Below are positions 12,611 through 24,936 of a stretch of 64,000 nucleotides of DNA, one piece after another. The position numbers and the translations under genes are program-made. Below the pieces are notes generated by a model. It was not told where the DNA came from, searched no databases, and saw nothing but the letters and a program-made list of their open reading frames with translations. This stretch comes from Flaccisagitta enflata (Eukaryota > Chaetognatha > Sagittoidea > Aphragmophora): assembly GCA_965153355.1 (NCBI GenBank), contig OZ231127.1, positions 44,206,001-44,270,000 of the forward strand, given 5' to 3'. Positions within the stretch are counted from its first letter, which is position 1; every line of letters begins with the position of its first letter.

Positions 12611-12657
<47 letters not shown>

Positions 12658-12908
12658 TTCTTCTTCTTCTTCTTCTTCTTCTTCTTCTTCTTCTTCTTCT
12701 TCTTCTTCTTCTTCTTCTTCTTCTTCTTCTTCTTCTTCTTCTTCTTGCTCTTCCTAATTTTTCTGTTTTTCTTCTGCCTCTTCCTCTGTTTCCTCTTCTT
12801 CTTCTTCTCCTTTTGCTTCTTCTTCTTTCATTTTCTATTAACTCTTCTTCTTCTTCTTCTTCTTCTTCTTCTTCTTCTTCTTCTTCTTCTTCTTCTTCTT
12901 CTTCTTCT

Positions 12909-12943
<35 letters not shown>

Positions 12944-12968
12944 TTCTTCTTTTTCTTCTTCTTCTTTC
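12489..12968. repeat. (CTT)n trinucleotide array
   Basis: Two long CTT blocks (about 12575-12745 and 12842-12968) separated by an imperfect stretch. Poly-Leu, poly-Ser and poly-Phe frames are artefacts. Confidence 0.97.
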
Positions 12969-12989
12969 TTTATCGTTTCTTATACAATT

Positions 12990-13138
12990 GGCGACTTTTC
13001 TTCGCGGCCATATGGGTGTGTCCGTCCGTCGTTACGTTGGTTCGTCCGTCCGTAACATTATTGAATGACGTGTGGTTTTCGCAATGCTGTGCCTGCCCAA
13101 CCGTCCGCGACTGGGGTGCCGTGTATCCGGGATTGTTT
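12990..13138 (+). repeat. family A copy
   Basis: TTCGCGGCCATATGGGTGTG, a GTCC/GTCG array, GTTTTCGCAATGCTGTGCC, then GCCCAACCGTCCGCGACTGG and CCGTGTATCCGGGATTGTTT. The hairpin end is degraded. A (TCTTTATG)n microsatellite follows at 13195-13238. Confidence 0.7.
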
Positions 13139-13341
13139 CAATTAATGTGCGACTGTGTAAATGTTTTACATCCTCTCTTAACAAGTCCTCTTTATCTTTA
13201 TGTCTTTATGTCTTTATGTCTTTATCTTTATGTCTTGGGATGACAACTATATAAAATTCAATCCCATTCCCTCGGGTTTTCCGTCTCATTTTCACCTCTT
13301 CCTATCTTCCTCTCTTTTTCACGCCCTTTCTTGCCTTTTCT

Positions 13342-13543
13342 CTTTTTAGGTTGTGGACACGCAACTCTATAAGAGGCTTTGTCCATCCGTCCGTCGGTCC
13401 GTCATGGTGATTGAGTTGAAAACAAGCGTTTTCGATACTTTTTGTGTATGTTTGAGTGTTGCAGGTGGGTTGGGGTGTAGATGGGGGTTGGATGCCCCTG
13501 CCCACCCGTCCGCAACGATATTGTGACCCCGCGTCACTTGTTT
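13342..13543 (+). repeat. family A copy, CACACA-type subfamily without the CA run
   Basis: TTTTTAGGTTGTGGACACGC, TATAAGAGGCTTTGTCCATC, a CCGTCCGTCGG array, then GCCCACCCGTCCGCAACGAT and GTGACCCCGCGTCACTTGTT. Its 3' end matches 98-310 and 63278-63568. Confidence 0.75.
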
Positions 13544-14715
13544 CCTCCTCTCCTAGTACAACGCTCACCACATTCTTTATTTGACCTCTATGATCTTACT
13601 CATCGCGCTGTGGGCCTCCTTATTCTTCCTGGTGCTGGTCATTTAGCCATTGACCTTGTTCCATAGACTCCATTTGTATTTGCGTAAAAACTACAAAAGA
13701 AGCTAAAAAGTGACCAAAGACGCACAATGGGATTCGGTTTACATTCAAAATGGGGGAAATTGTTATGATCACGTTGTATCGTTTTTATGTGATCGTGAGT
13801 AATAAGGTTAAATAAAAAACAGTTACACCCCGCTGAAACGCAAGAGTAAAGCATATCATTTCATATCAATTTTGGTTCCTCCATGTTATTTCTGTTTATT
13901 TCCCTAATCGGCAATAACAGAAATTTTTTTTTGTACAATACAAATACACATAATTTGGCAACCGCCATTGCCGGGTTCAACTGTAGTCTTTTTCATAGGA
14001 CACACCGATAACTTTCAGCCACCAAGCAAAATATCCGCGTTACTGCCCTAGAAATACGTTGAGGGTCAAGAGTAGGGATAAAATAGGCCTCTTAAGCAAA
14101 TGGGGCAATCAGTGTGAAGAGTGAAGACCGCTTATTGACACAAGATATACCAATCGATTATGTACATACAATATATGGACATTTTATCAACCAGAGCGGT
14201 GTAAAACTATCCAGAGGGCAGTTCTTAGCTGGTAAACACAATTTGCGCTCATCCAACTATCAACATTGGCGAGCTTTGCAGCGCCTGTCCTTCGCTTGTC
14301 TGCGCCCAGGGCCAACAGATTCAGTCTGAAATGATTTCTCTATTCTGGACGTGCCTCACGTTGAGAGCCCTTTTGAGGTGGAAGCCGGTTCAGATGGAAT
14401 ACTCGAGTGGATAAAATTTGAATTTCAGGTTTGCTTCATTTGTGTGCCAGCAATTGTTTAGTAAACGGGGTGGTCCGTTCGATGGTAGACCGGTAGGTAA
14501 GTTGTTTTGATGAGAAGAATTCCGTGTAAATTCTCTGCTTGATTAGTTGATAACTGTCATTGAAATTTGACTTGAATTTTCTAATCGCCTGTGTAGGATA
14601 ATGTTTATAAGGCGAGGGAGCCACTGATTTTGATGTCAACATGGTCGTTGCTTGAGCCTGGAATGTCAATGTTCCACTTTTTATATGCACTTCTTTGGAA
14701 TTGCTCAATTATATA
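13544..14715. other. No gene recognised; a pogo-type end fragment inside
   Basis: A short match to the right terminus of the pogo-like MITEs (GCCGGGTTCAACTGTAG, 13971-13987) lies here without an obvious partner. The rest shows no supportable feature. Confidence 0.45.
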
Positions 14716-14896
14716 CAGTAGAACCCCGCTCCAACGGACGCGCCTCCAACGGAATTACGTACGCCCCTTAACAGATGCTAACTTTTGTCCCTTCAATCAG
14801 TTTTCTTTTTTTTTTCTTGCATGGGCTATAACAAAATTCCTCCATTAGCAGATGAAATTTGTTAGTCCTCTGAAGTTAGTTAAAGCGGGATTTGAA
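14716..14896. mobile_element. pogo/Tigger-like MITE, degraded
   Basis: Left end TA-CAGTAGAACCCCGCTCCAAC, right end AAAGCGGGATTTGAAT (degenerate). The CAG(T)TNAACCCCGCT terminus and TA target match pogo/Tigger-type elements. Non-coding interior. Confidence 0.65.
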
Positions 14897-14985
14897 TTTA
14901 TTTCTATCGATAGGTTACCACATAAGAATTCACGCTCCCCTAAGCAAGAGTCCCCTTACCGAATTCGTGGCCTTGATCTTGCTTC

Positions 14986-15148
14986 TTTTTAGTCGCGGAC
15001 GAGCGACGCTATAAGAGGCTTTGTCCGTCCGTCCGTCCGTCCGTCGGTTGGTCCGTTGGTGAGCACGAGTCGAAAAGTGGAAAAACCAGCGTTTCCGCCC
15101 CTGCCCACCCGTCCGCGACTGGTATTGGCCGTGTATCCGGCCTTGTTT
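14986..15148 (+). repeat. family A copy
   Basis: TTTTTAGTCGCGGACGAGCG, TATAAGAGGCTTTGTCCGTC, a CCGT array, then GCCCACCCGTCCGCGACTGG and GCCGTGTATCCGGCCTTGTT. Confidence 0.8.
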
Positions 15149-16059
<911 letters not shown>

Positions 16060-16410
16060 ATTATTTACCTTCTATTAGTACGATCCATCCAAGGAATGGG
16101 GCGGGGGTGGGGAAACGAAAGTAGAAAATGAATGTCATCATATTGACTCATATGTCATGTCATAAAATCATGTTAAAGTGCCAAAAACTTAGTTGTTATT
16201 GGTTCGATGAAGACCGCCAGCGAATGTATTGTACTCCCTGCTTACTCGTGTAATTATGGAAACATAAGCCGACAACATGTTTAACATCCATGCAATGAGG
16301 AAATTAAAGCAAAATCCATGACCATTTCAAAGTTCTGTGAGAGATCAATCGAGGCCATGCTAACTGACCTAGCTTTATGTATATCTAGATCCATTTTGAA
16401 ATGGCATTAG

Positions 16411-18726
<2,316 letters not shown>

Positions 18727-18760
18727 ATGTTCGCTCATAATTTTCCTCTCACATTTTTTC

Positions 18761-18956
18761 AGTGATGTACGCCCAACTTTATAACTTGCTGTCTGTCGGT
18801 CGGTTGGTCCATTGGTTGATCTGTTGTACTGCTTTTTGACAATTTTGGGCGGTTTTTGCATAACTGGCGCTGCACTGCCCAAATGCTTGGTTAGCCTTTT
18901 TTATCAGTACCCCGCCCAAATGCATGCATGGGTAGCCATGTACCCTGCCTTGTTCT
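18761..18956 (+). repeat. family A copy, strongly diverged
   Basis: ACGCCCAACTTTATAACTTG, CTGTCTGTCGGTCGGTTGGT, a TTTTTGCATAACTGGCGCTG region, then GTAGCCATGTACCCTGCCTT. The order of blocks matches family A but most are mutated. Confidence 0.5.
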
Positions 18957-19550
<594 letters not shown>

Positions 19551-19757
19551 ACAAGGCCGGATACACGGCTACCCCAGTCGCGTGCGGGTGGGCAGGAGCC
19601 ATATTTAAGGTCAGTGGAGCATTTGGGCAGGAGCGGCATAGCCAAAAAAAACCATAAACGCCGAAAAAGTCAAGTGTGACAGGCCGACGGACGGACGGAC
19701 GGACGGACCGACGAACCGACAAAGCGGGGTGTAGAGTCGCGTAGCACGCGACTAAAA
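19551..19757 (-). repeat. family A repeat, full-length
   Basis: ACAAGGCCGGATACACGGCT through to the terminal hairpin AGTCGCGTAGCACGCGACT and AAAAA. Very close to 20117-20340 and 2801-3010. Confidence 0.85.
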
Positions 19758-20050
19758 ATGTTCAATAGCAAGGTTTTCACGCGGTATCTCCGTATCAAGA
19801 CGTGCGGAAAAATTCTCAATGTTTAGGTTCACATGCTGTATCCTAAGAGAATACTTCGAGAACACTGGCATGTTCATATACAGAGGTTTAGTGCGTTGGC
19901 CATAATATGGACCGAGGCACTACCATCCAACGAACCAATCGACTGACAAACAAACCGTCTGGTAAAACCCGAAAGCCGCATCTAAAACACTCAGAGAGAA
20001 TTGAAAATAGGTTATACTTATAGCACCAACGTCGCGCGCGGCGTAACTTT

Positions 20051-20110
20051 CAGAACAAGCCCGACCGGGCAACCATGCGTCCGGACTGTGTCTCTGCTTG
20101 TATTTCAGAA
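20051..20110 (+). repeat. short dispersed repeat, family E copy 1
   Basis: ACAAGCCCGACCGGGCAAC and ATGCGTCCGGACTGTGTCTC recur almost unchanged at 62248-62297. Contains the small palindrome CCCGACCGGG. In both places it lies within about 160 bp of a family A copy. Confidence 0.65.
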
Positions 20111-20116
20111 TAACTA

Positions 20117-20340
20117 AACAAGGCCGGATACACAGCTACCCTAGTCGCGTGCGGGTGGGCAGGGGCCATAATTGAGGTCACTTCATCATTTGGGCAGGAG
20201 CAGTGAGGCCAAAGAACGCAAAAAAACCAAAAAAGTAAAGTGTGACGGACCGACGGATGGACCGACGGACGGACCGACGGACCGATGGACGGACGGACCG
20301 ACAAAGCGGGGTGTAGAGTCGCGTAGCACGCGACTAAAAA
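20117..20340 (-). repeat. family A repeat, full-length
   Basis: AAACAAGGCCGGATACACAG, TCATTTGGGCAGGAGCAGTG, a long GGAC/CGAC array, ACAAAGCGGGGTGTAGAGTC and the terminal hairpin with AAAAA. Confidence 0.85.
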
Positions 20341-20402
20341 GTCAAACAGGCAGACTGACAAATAAGCAGACCAACAAAAACATTTTGAATAACCTTGGCA
20401 TA

Positions 20403-20986
20403 ACACCCCTGACATAATTAGGCGAACTGGTAACATATGCCATAAAGAGTGAAATATTAGCCTCATCTCTACAAGATTTGACATAGAAATAGCAAAAATA
20501 TCATACTTTGACATAGTAGAGCAACAGAGAGGAATGATATACCGGTAGAAGGGTGAGAAGGTAATCAGTCAGAAATGGCAAATCGGATTTTAACTGATTT
20601 TCCCCACAATATTTCTACATGAAGATGGCACATATTTACAGCTGTTTTTCGTGACACATATCCAAGCCATTTGTCTTTGATGGCTGAAGAGTTATTCTTT
20701 TAGTGGTTTTTAGGAAGAGAGGGCCAAGAAATAAACAGGGGCAGCTCCTGAAACTGACAAAAATGTACATAAAGTAAATTAGTGATAATGCACATTGTAG
20801 GACTGTCTCCTATCAGAAAATGGCGACTTAATGACTTGAGTAGGCTTTAAACCTAGTTTTTTAATGGGATACGAATGGAATTTACCCCAGATAGTGTTAA
20901 CATATCCCAAAGCGTCATTCAAATCACTTTGCTATGCTTAAATAGATGATTTTCAACCTCAGTTCGCCTAATTTTGTCAGGGGTGT
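20403..20986. mobile_element. TA-flanked TIR element
   Basis: TIRs ACACCCCTGACATAATTAGG then CGAACTG at the left, and the inverted CAGTTCGCCTAATTTTGTCA then GGGGTGT at the right, both next to TA. 584 bp, no ORF above background. Confidence 0.75.
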
Positions 20987-21034
20987 TAGTTGGAAACCCT
21001 ATCCAAACAATGGAAATATCTTTAAAACAATTTT

Positions 21035-21103
21035 GTGACAGATGGACCGACGGACGGACAGACGGACCGAAAAGTGGCTAAAAGAGTCTCATGGGTCATT
21101 TCC
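21035..21103 (-). repeat. family A repeat, split copy (array part)
   Basis: GACAGATGGACCGACGGACG then GACAGACGGACCGAAAAGTG. The missing terminal hairpin (GTCGCGTAGCATGCGAATGA) is found at 37210-37230, on the far side of the TIR element and retrotransposon inserted here. Confidence 0.65.
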
Positions 21104-21517
21104 ACAATAAACCGGCCCAGCTGAAATTCATGATGTAACAGGCAAAAATATTGTTTTTATCATGCTAATCCTTTTTTTTATGATAGAAGCTGTTGTAACA
21201 CATTACTTGGAATTCAGTGCCTAGCTGATATCCTTCATACATAAAATTTTGATAGGCTATCAAGCAAAAAATAGGCCAAAATCACCCCCTTTTTTATGTC
21301 ACACTGATGTCACACTTAAAACCATAATGAAAAAGATATAAAAAAAATCATTAAGCCTACCCAACTATGGGTCATTTTTATTTAATTGCAATCCCTAAAG
21401 AAGAATTAAAGATTATATGGCAACCAATTGTTGTTAACTATGCAAAAATTTCACTTTTAGTTGATGTATCTAAAATAATGATTTATTTGATTTTGATACA
21501 TAGTAGTATACTATACT

Positions 21518-22503
21518 TGTTATCGTCAGTTTATTGCATCCATATTTCGAACTTTAGATTATCAAAATGGATGCCAGTATGATTACATGCATATTCTCGT
21601 TTGTGTGCGCTACGCGGTAAGACAATTACTATTTCACATGTTTACTGATGAACGATAGTTCTCCGTCCTGTTTAATTCAGTAGCCATTCATTGAAATTCA
21701 GAGTCCTATTCACAAAGCATTTGTAGTTTGCCACGTCTTATTTTTGTAGTCTTTTTTAGTCTATTGGACTCATTAAATATCTAACTATTTAGTTACCCTT
21801 TTGAACAGTGCAATAGGTGCTGTACTGTAAAAGAGATTTAGTCTTACAGTTCTAAACAGTCTGGATTTGCAAGTATCTCATGATACCTTTTTCCTTCGTC
21901 TTAGTTGCATTTCTGTCAGTAGACTGTAGAGTATTGTGTAAAGTGTTGTTCATATCCATTTGGACTGTTGCCTAAATGCCGGATAGGATTTATTGATCAA
22001 CCTCATTTTTCCATTCATAGATTGAAACGTTGGTTGTGAAGATGCCATTGCTTTGTATGGGCTTTTACCGTTGACTATTACTAGAAGCTATCTCTACACA
22101 GCCACAGGGCTGTTGTCAGGGTCCAGACAGAACTGTTGATTATTTCTCAAAGTATTTCCCTCCTCCATGAAGCAGAAGTGGCTAAGGGCCAGAATCAAGT
22201 TAAGTATATATGAAAGTCGAATGCAAGATTCCCCAAGTTATCAATAACTACCTTGAGTTAAAACAAGACTCCTTGAGTCAGTTTGGAGAATAGGACGTAT
22301 CGAAGGCCGCCTGGAGGCGAGGCATTTTACCGCGTGGAATTGTCATAAAAGCACAGTGCCTTGTCCGCCTTGGGTGGACACGGGCTTCAATCAAAGGACG
22401 GACACCTTTGGACAAGATTGAGTACAGGTTCGTTGGCTGTGCTGTATGATTGAATATATGGTGCATTAATCTGAATACTGATGTGTGTAAATATCTTGTT
22501 AAT
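21518..22503 (+). repeat. 5' LTR
   Basis: 986 bp, from TGTTATCGTCAGTTTATTGC to ATATCTTGTTAAT. The only difference noted from the 3' LTR is A22348 versus C36660. The TG start is standard; the end is AAT rather than the usual CA. A TATA-like AAGTATATATGAAAG at about 22202-22216 could be the promoter. Confidence 0.95.
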
Positions 22504-23512
22504 AATTGGTACATCAGCCAAATTGTTCATGGTAAGCTGCCGTGAATGTTGATGAAGGTACGTCTGTAATCCGACAGCCTCTCTTTGGCCATAGGAGCCA
22601 CTCCTCTCTGGTGGTTACCAGTCTTGCCCTGTTTCTTAATGCAAGACCCTGAGTTCTCTAAGTACCTGAGTCAAGTAGGTCATAGTTTTCAAGGTCAGGC
22701 GATGAGTGATCGAACCCCAAGGGGAAAAACCTTATGAGTTCCGGATCGGCGAACTCTGGATGAGCCAGTTTGCGAGTTTGGAGCGCGCGGAATTTGTAAG
22801 GAAGCTCAAGCTCTTCGGTTGACCTCGGTTCATTTCATCTTCACTTTCAACCTCTTTATATATGGTAGTAACCCCTAGGGGTTAGTGGCCGCCATTCGTG
22901 GAAGTTTTGAAGGTTTTTCTGCGTCTTCAAGATGGAAGCGGCATCTGATTAGGAAACAAATTCTTGAAAGACCTTTCTCTTCCGTTTCATGGTATTTTTC
23001 CGGTTTCGAACGGCACTGGGTTGGCGAACTTGGGAGGCGTGCAGATCGGAGCCGTTCAAGCGCAACTCTGGAGAAACGAAATTTAGGGAGTACCAAAACC
23101 CCTTTTCTCAACTCTAATTGATTTGGCATTGTACTCGGTGATGGGAATCATTACTAATCATAAATGGTGATAGTTGGAAGCGGTAAAAGGCCTATGCTTA
23201 GCAAGTATTGATGGAGAGAGAACTCAATTTAAGTGAATGAAGAAAATTGGCATCCCCTTACAGTTGGCATAACTGTACTTGTTCTTATACCTCACCATTA
23301 ACCAAATTGTTGGTTGAAACCGTTCTTATCAAACTCATACTTACGTGATCAGAGAGTTAATCATTCTTATATTCATCTATGAATGGTCTTGCAGTGAAAT
23401 TGGTTTTATACGGAATTCTGCACTCTAGTCAACTAAAGAAAACATTAGACTTTCACTCCTCGGGAGTGGACGGTCATAACTCTATCTTAAGGCAAGACCA
23501 CGATTTGTCACA
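22504..23512 (+). promoter_or_regulatory. Retrotransposon leader with possible primer-binding site
   Basis: 1009 bp between the LTR and gag. The first TGG after the LTR (22507, TGGTACATCAGCCAAATTG) is at the usual place for a tRNA primer-binding site, but I cannot match it to a tRNA 3' end. Short ORFs overlap on both strands at 22875-23129 without recognisable domains. Packaging signals would be expected here but are not visible. Confidence 0.5.
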
Positions 23513-24808
23513 ATGTCGGATCAGGATGCAGATTGGCAAAACTTCCTGGCTCAAATGCAGGCCAAGGCAGAAGAAAACACAAATCCTGACCTAGTAGCCA
23601 GAATGACCGCGCTATTGGGCGCACAGGCGCCCCCGGCCCCGCCCAATGGAGGGGGTAGTAATAATAGCAGTACCAGATCACTAGTCAGAACGGATGATGA
23701 TGATGATACAGGGAGCATCTCTGGTCGTAGGGCTACCACTCACTATGAAAAAATCCCCACCGACATCCCTATTACTAAATTTGCCTATGGGAAGGCAGGT
23801 GCGGATTGGCGAGAGTATGCCAAAAGGTTTAGGAGAGCCGTCAAAACCGTGACGAATGCGGCGACGGACGAGAGGCTGGACGAGCTCTGTCTTCTTTGGA
23901 TCCAATTGAAATTGCCAGATGAAGCTCAATCCATCTATCAAGGTTGCGCAAGCAAAGATACGAATTGGGACATGCTAGTGGACGAGTTGGATGAGGGTTT
24001 CGAGGACCCACTAATCCGTAGAAATTGGATTCGCGACTTGGGGGCCTACAAAAGGCCAGCGGGTATGAGCCTACAGGTGTACAAGGCCAATGTCATCGGC
24101 TATGTACACAAATACAGCCCAGCTATGGTCAAAGACCCAAAGGCCTATGCCATGGAACTTTATAACCGGTTTGTCCATGGATTAGACCCTGAATGGAAAG
24201 AAGCCATCGACGAGGCAATCCCCTTTGGAAAGGAGACGATCGAGAGAGCCTACAACTCGGCCATCAAGTACGAGCTCAAGCGCAAGGAGTCAAAGCAGGT
24301 TGCCTTCTCCGGCGCAGCCATGACCGATAGTGAGAGAGACCACATGCAACGCCTCAGGTTGGATGTGGCAGAGATCAAAACCGACGTGGAATCCATCAAA
24401 AACAGGTCCAGTCGAAGGGACAAGCACGACTACCAGTCGGGGTCCAAGGGTAAAAGCTTCAAGCATGTGAAGAATCACAAGAGCAGCCCCCACCACCGGC
24501 AGTCTAGCCGAAGTGGAAACAGTGGCAATCGCTCTTCAAACAGTGGCAGGAGTGGCAGTTCAACGAACCGCTCACGAAGCCACAGCCATAGCAGGAGTCG
24601 AGAGGACCTCAGAGCCATCCAAACGGCAGATGAGGATAGCGATGCTGAAGTCATAGAGGCCAGAGCCAAGGCCATGACAGAATCGATTTCAAGAGCCATC
24701 ATGGAAGGTATGAAAGGTTTGAGCCTGAAGTCGAGAAGAGGCTCCAGCTCCAGCACAGCAAGTGCCGCGGGTAAGAGCAAGAGCCGTTCAAAGTCGAAAA
24801 AAGAGTAG
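23513..24808 (+). CDS. gag: Gag-like protein (ORF1) of the LTR retrotransposon
   Basis: 431 aa, start ATG in the context CACAATGTC. Residues 1-75 are polar and Gly/Pro/Asp-rich. Residues about 85-270 form a helical, charged region with the pattern expected of a Ty3/gypsy capsid (WREYAKRFRRAVK, DELCLLWIQLKLPDEAQSIY, ALELYNRFVHGLDPEWKEAI-like segments). A coiled-coil-prone stretch follows (about 270-305). The C-terminal third is a basic, Ser/Arg-rich tail (SSRSGNSGNRSSNSGR, SRSHSHSRSRE, KSKSRSKSKKE). No CCHC zinc knuckle is present, so RNA binding probably relies on the basic SR-like tail. The product would form the particle shell that packages element RNA. It ends at TAG 24806-24808 and overlaps the pol frame by 34 nt. 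Confidence 0.88.
   Translation: MSDQDADWQNFLAQMQAKAEENTNPDLVARMTALLGAQAPPAPPNGGGSNNSSTRSLVRTDDDDDTGSISGRRATTHYEKIPTDIPITKFAYGKAGADWREYAKRFRRAVKTVTNAATDERLDELCLLWIQLKLPDEAQSIYQGCASKDTNWDMLVDELDEGFEDPLIRRNWIRDLGAYKRPAGMSLQVYKANVIGYVHKYSPAMVKDPKAYAMELYNRFVHGLDPEWKEAIDEAIPFGKETIERAYNSAIKYELKRKESKQVAFSGAAMTDSERDHMQRLRLDVAEIKTDVESIKNRSSRRDKHDYQSGSKGKSFKHVKNHKSSPHHRQSSRSGNSGNRSSNSGRSGSSTNRSRSHSHSRSREDLRAIQTADEDSDAEVIEARAKAMTESISRAIMEGMKGLSLKSRRGSSSSTASAAGKSKSRSKSKKE
24775..24808 (+). promoter_or_regulatory. Candidate -1 ribosomal frameshift region between gag and pol
   Basis: The pol frame has a stop at 24772-24774 and is open from 24775, while gag stops at 24808, so any shift must occur in these 34 nt. 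The only slippery run is AAAAAAG at 24797-24803, three codons before the gag stop (gag codons TCG AAA AAA GAG TAG). A -1 slip here continues as K-R-V-A-E-G-D. The phase (AAA AAA G) is not the textbook A AAA AAG, so the mechanism is an inference. A GC-rich stretch follows and could fold. Confidence 0.6.
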
Positions 24809-24936
24809 CCGAGGGGGATAAGGGCCAATCACCCGTCGGCGAGCCTGAGGCCCAGGAAGATCACCCAGACCCCACCCCCATCGAAGGTGATCCCAAATGG
24901 AAAGCCACATTTTACACGAAAATAGAGGGAGCAAAA

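Noticed and set aside
20172-20417. Helitron 3' end (hairpin plus CTAA) for family A
   Set aside because: Hairpin directly overlaps the CTAA instead of lying about 10 nt upstream, and no TC 5' end or A|T insertion site is visible; kept only as a possibility.
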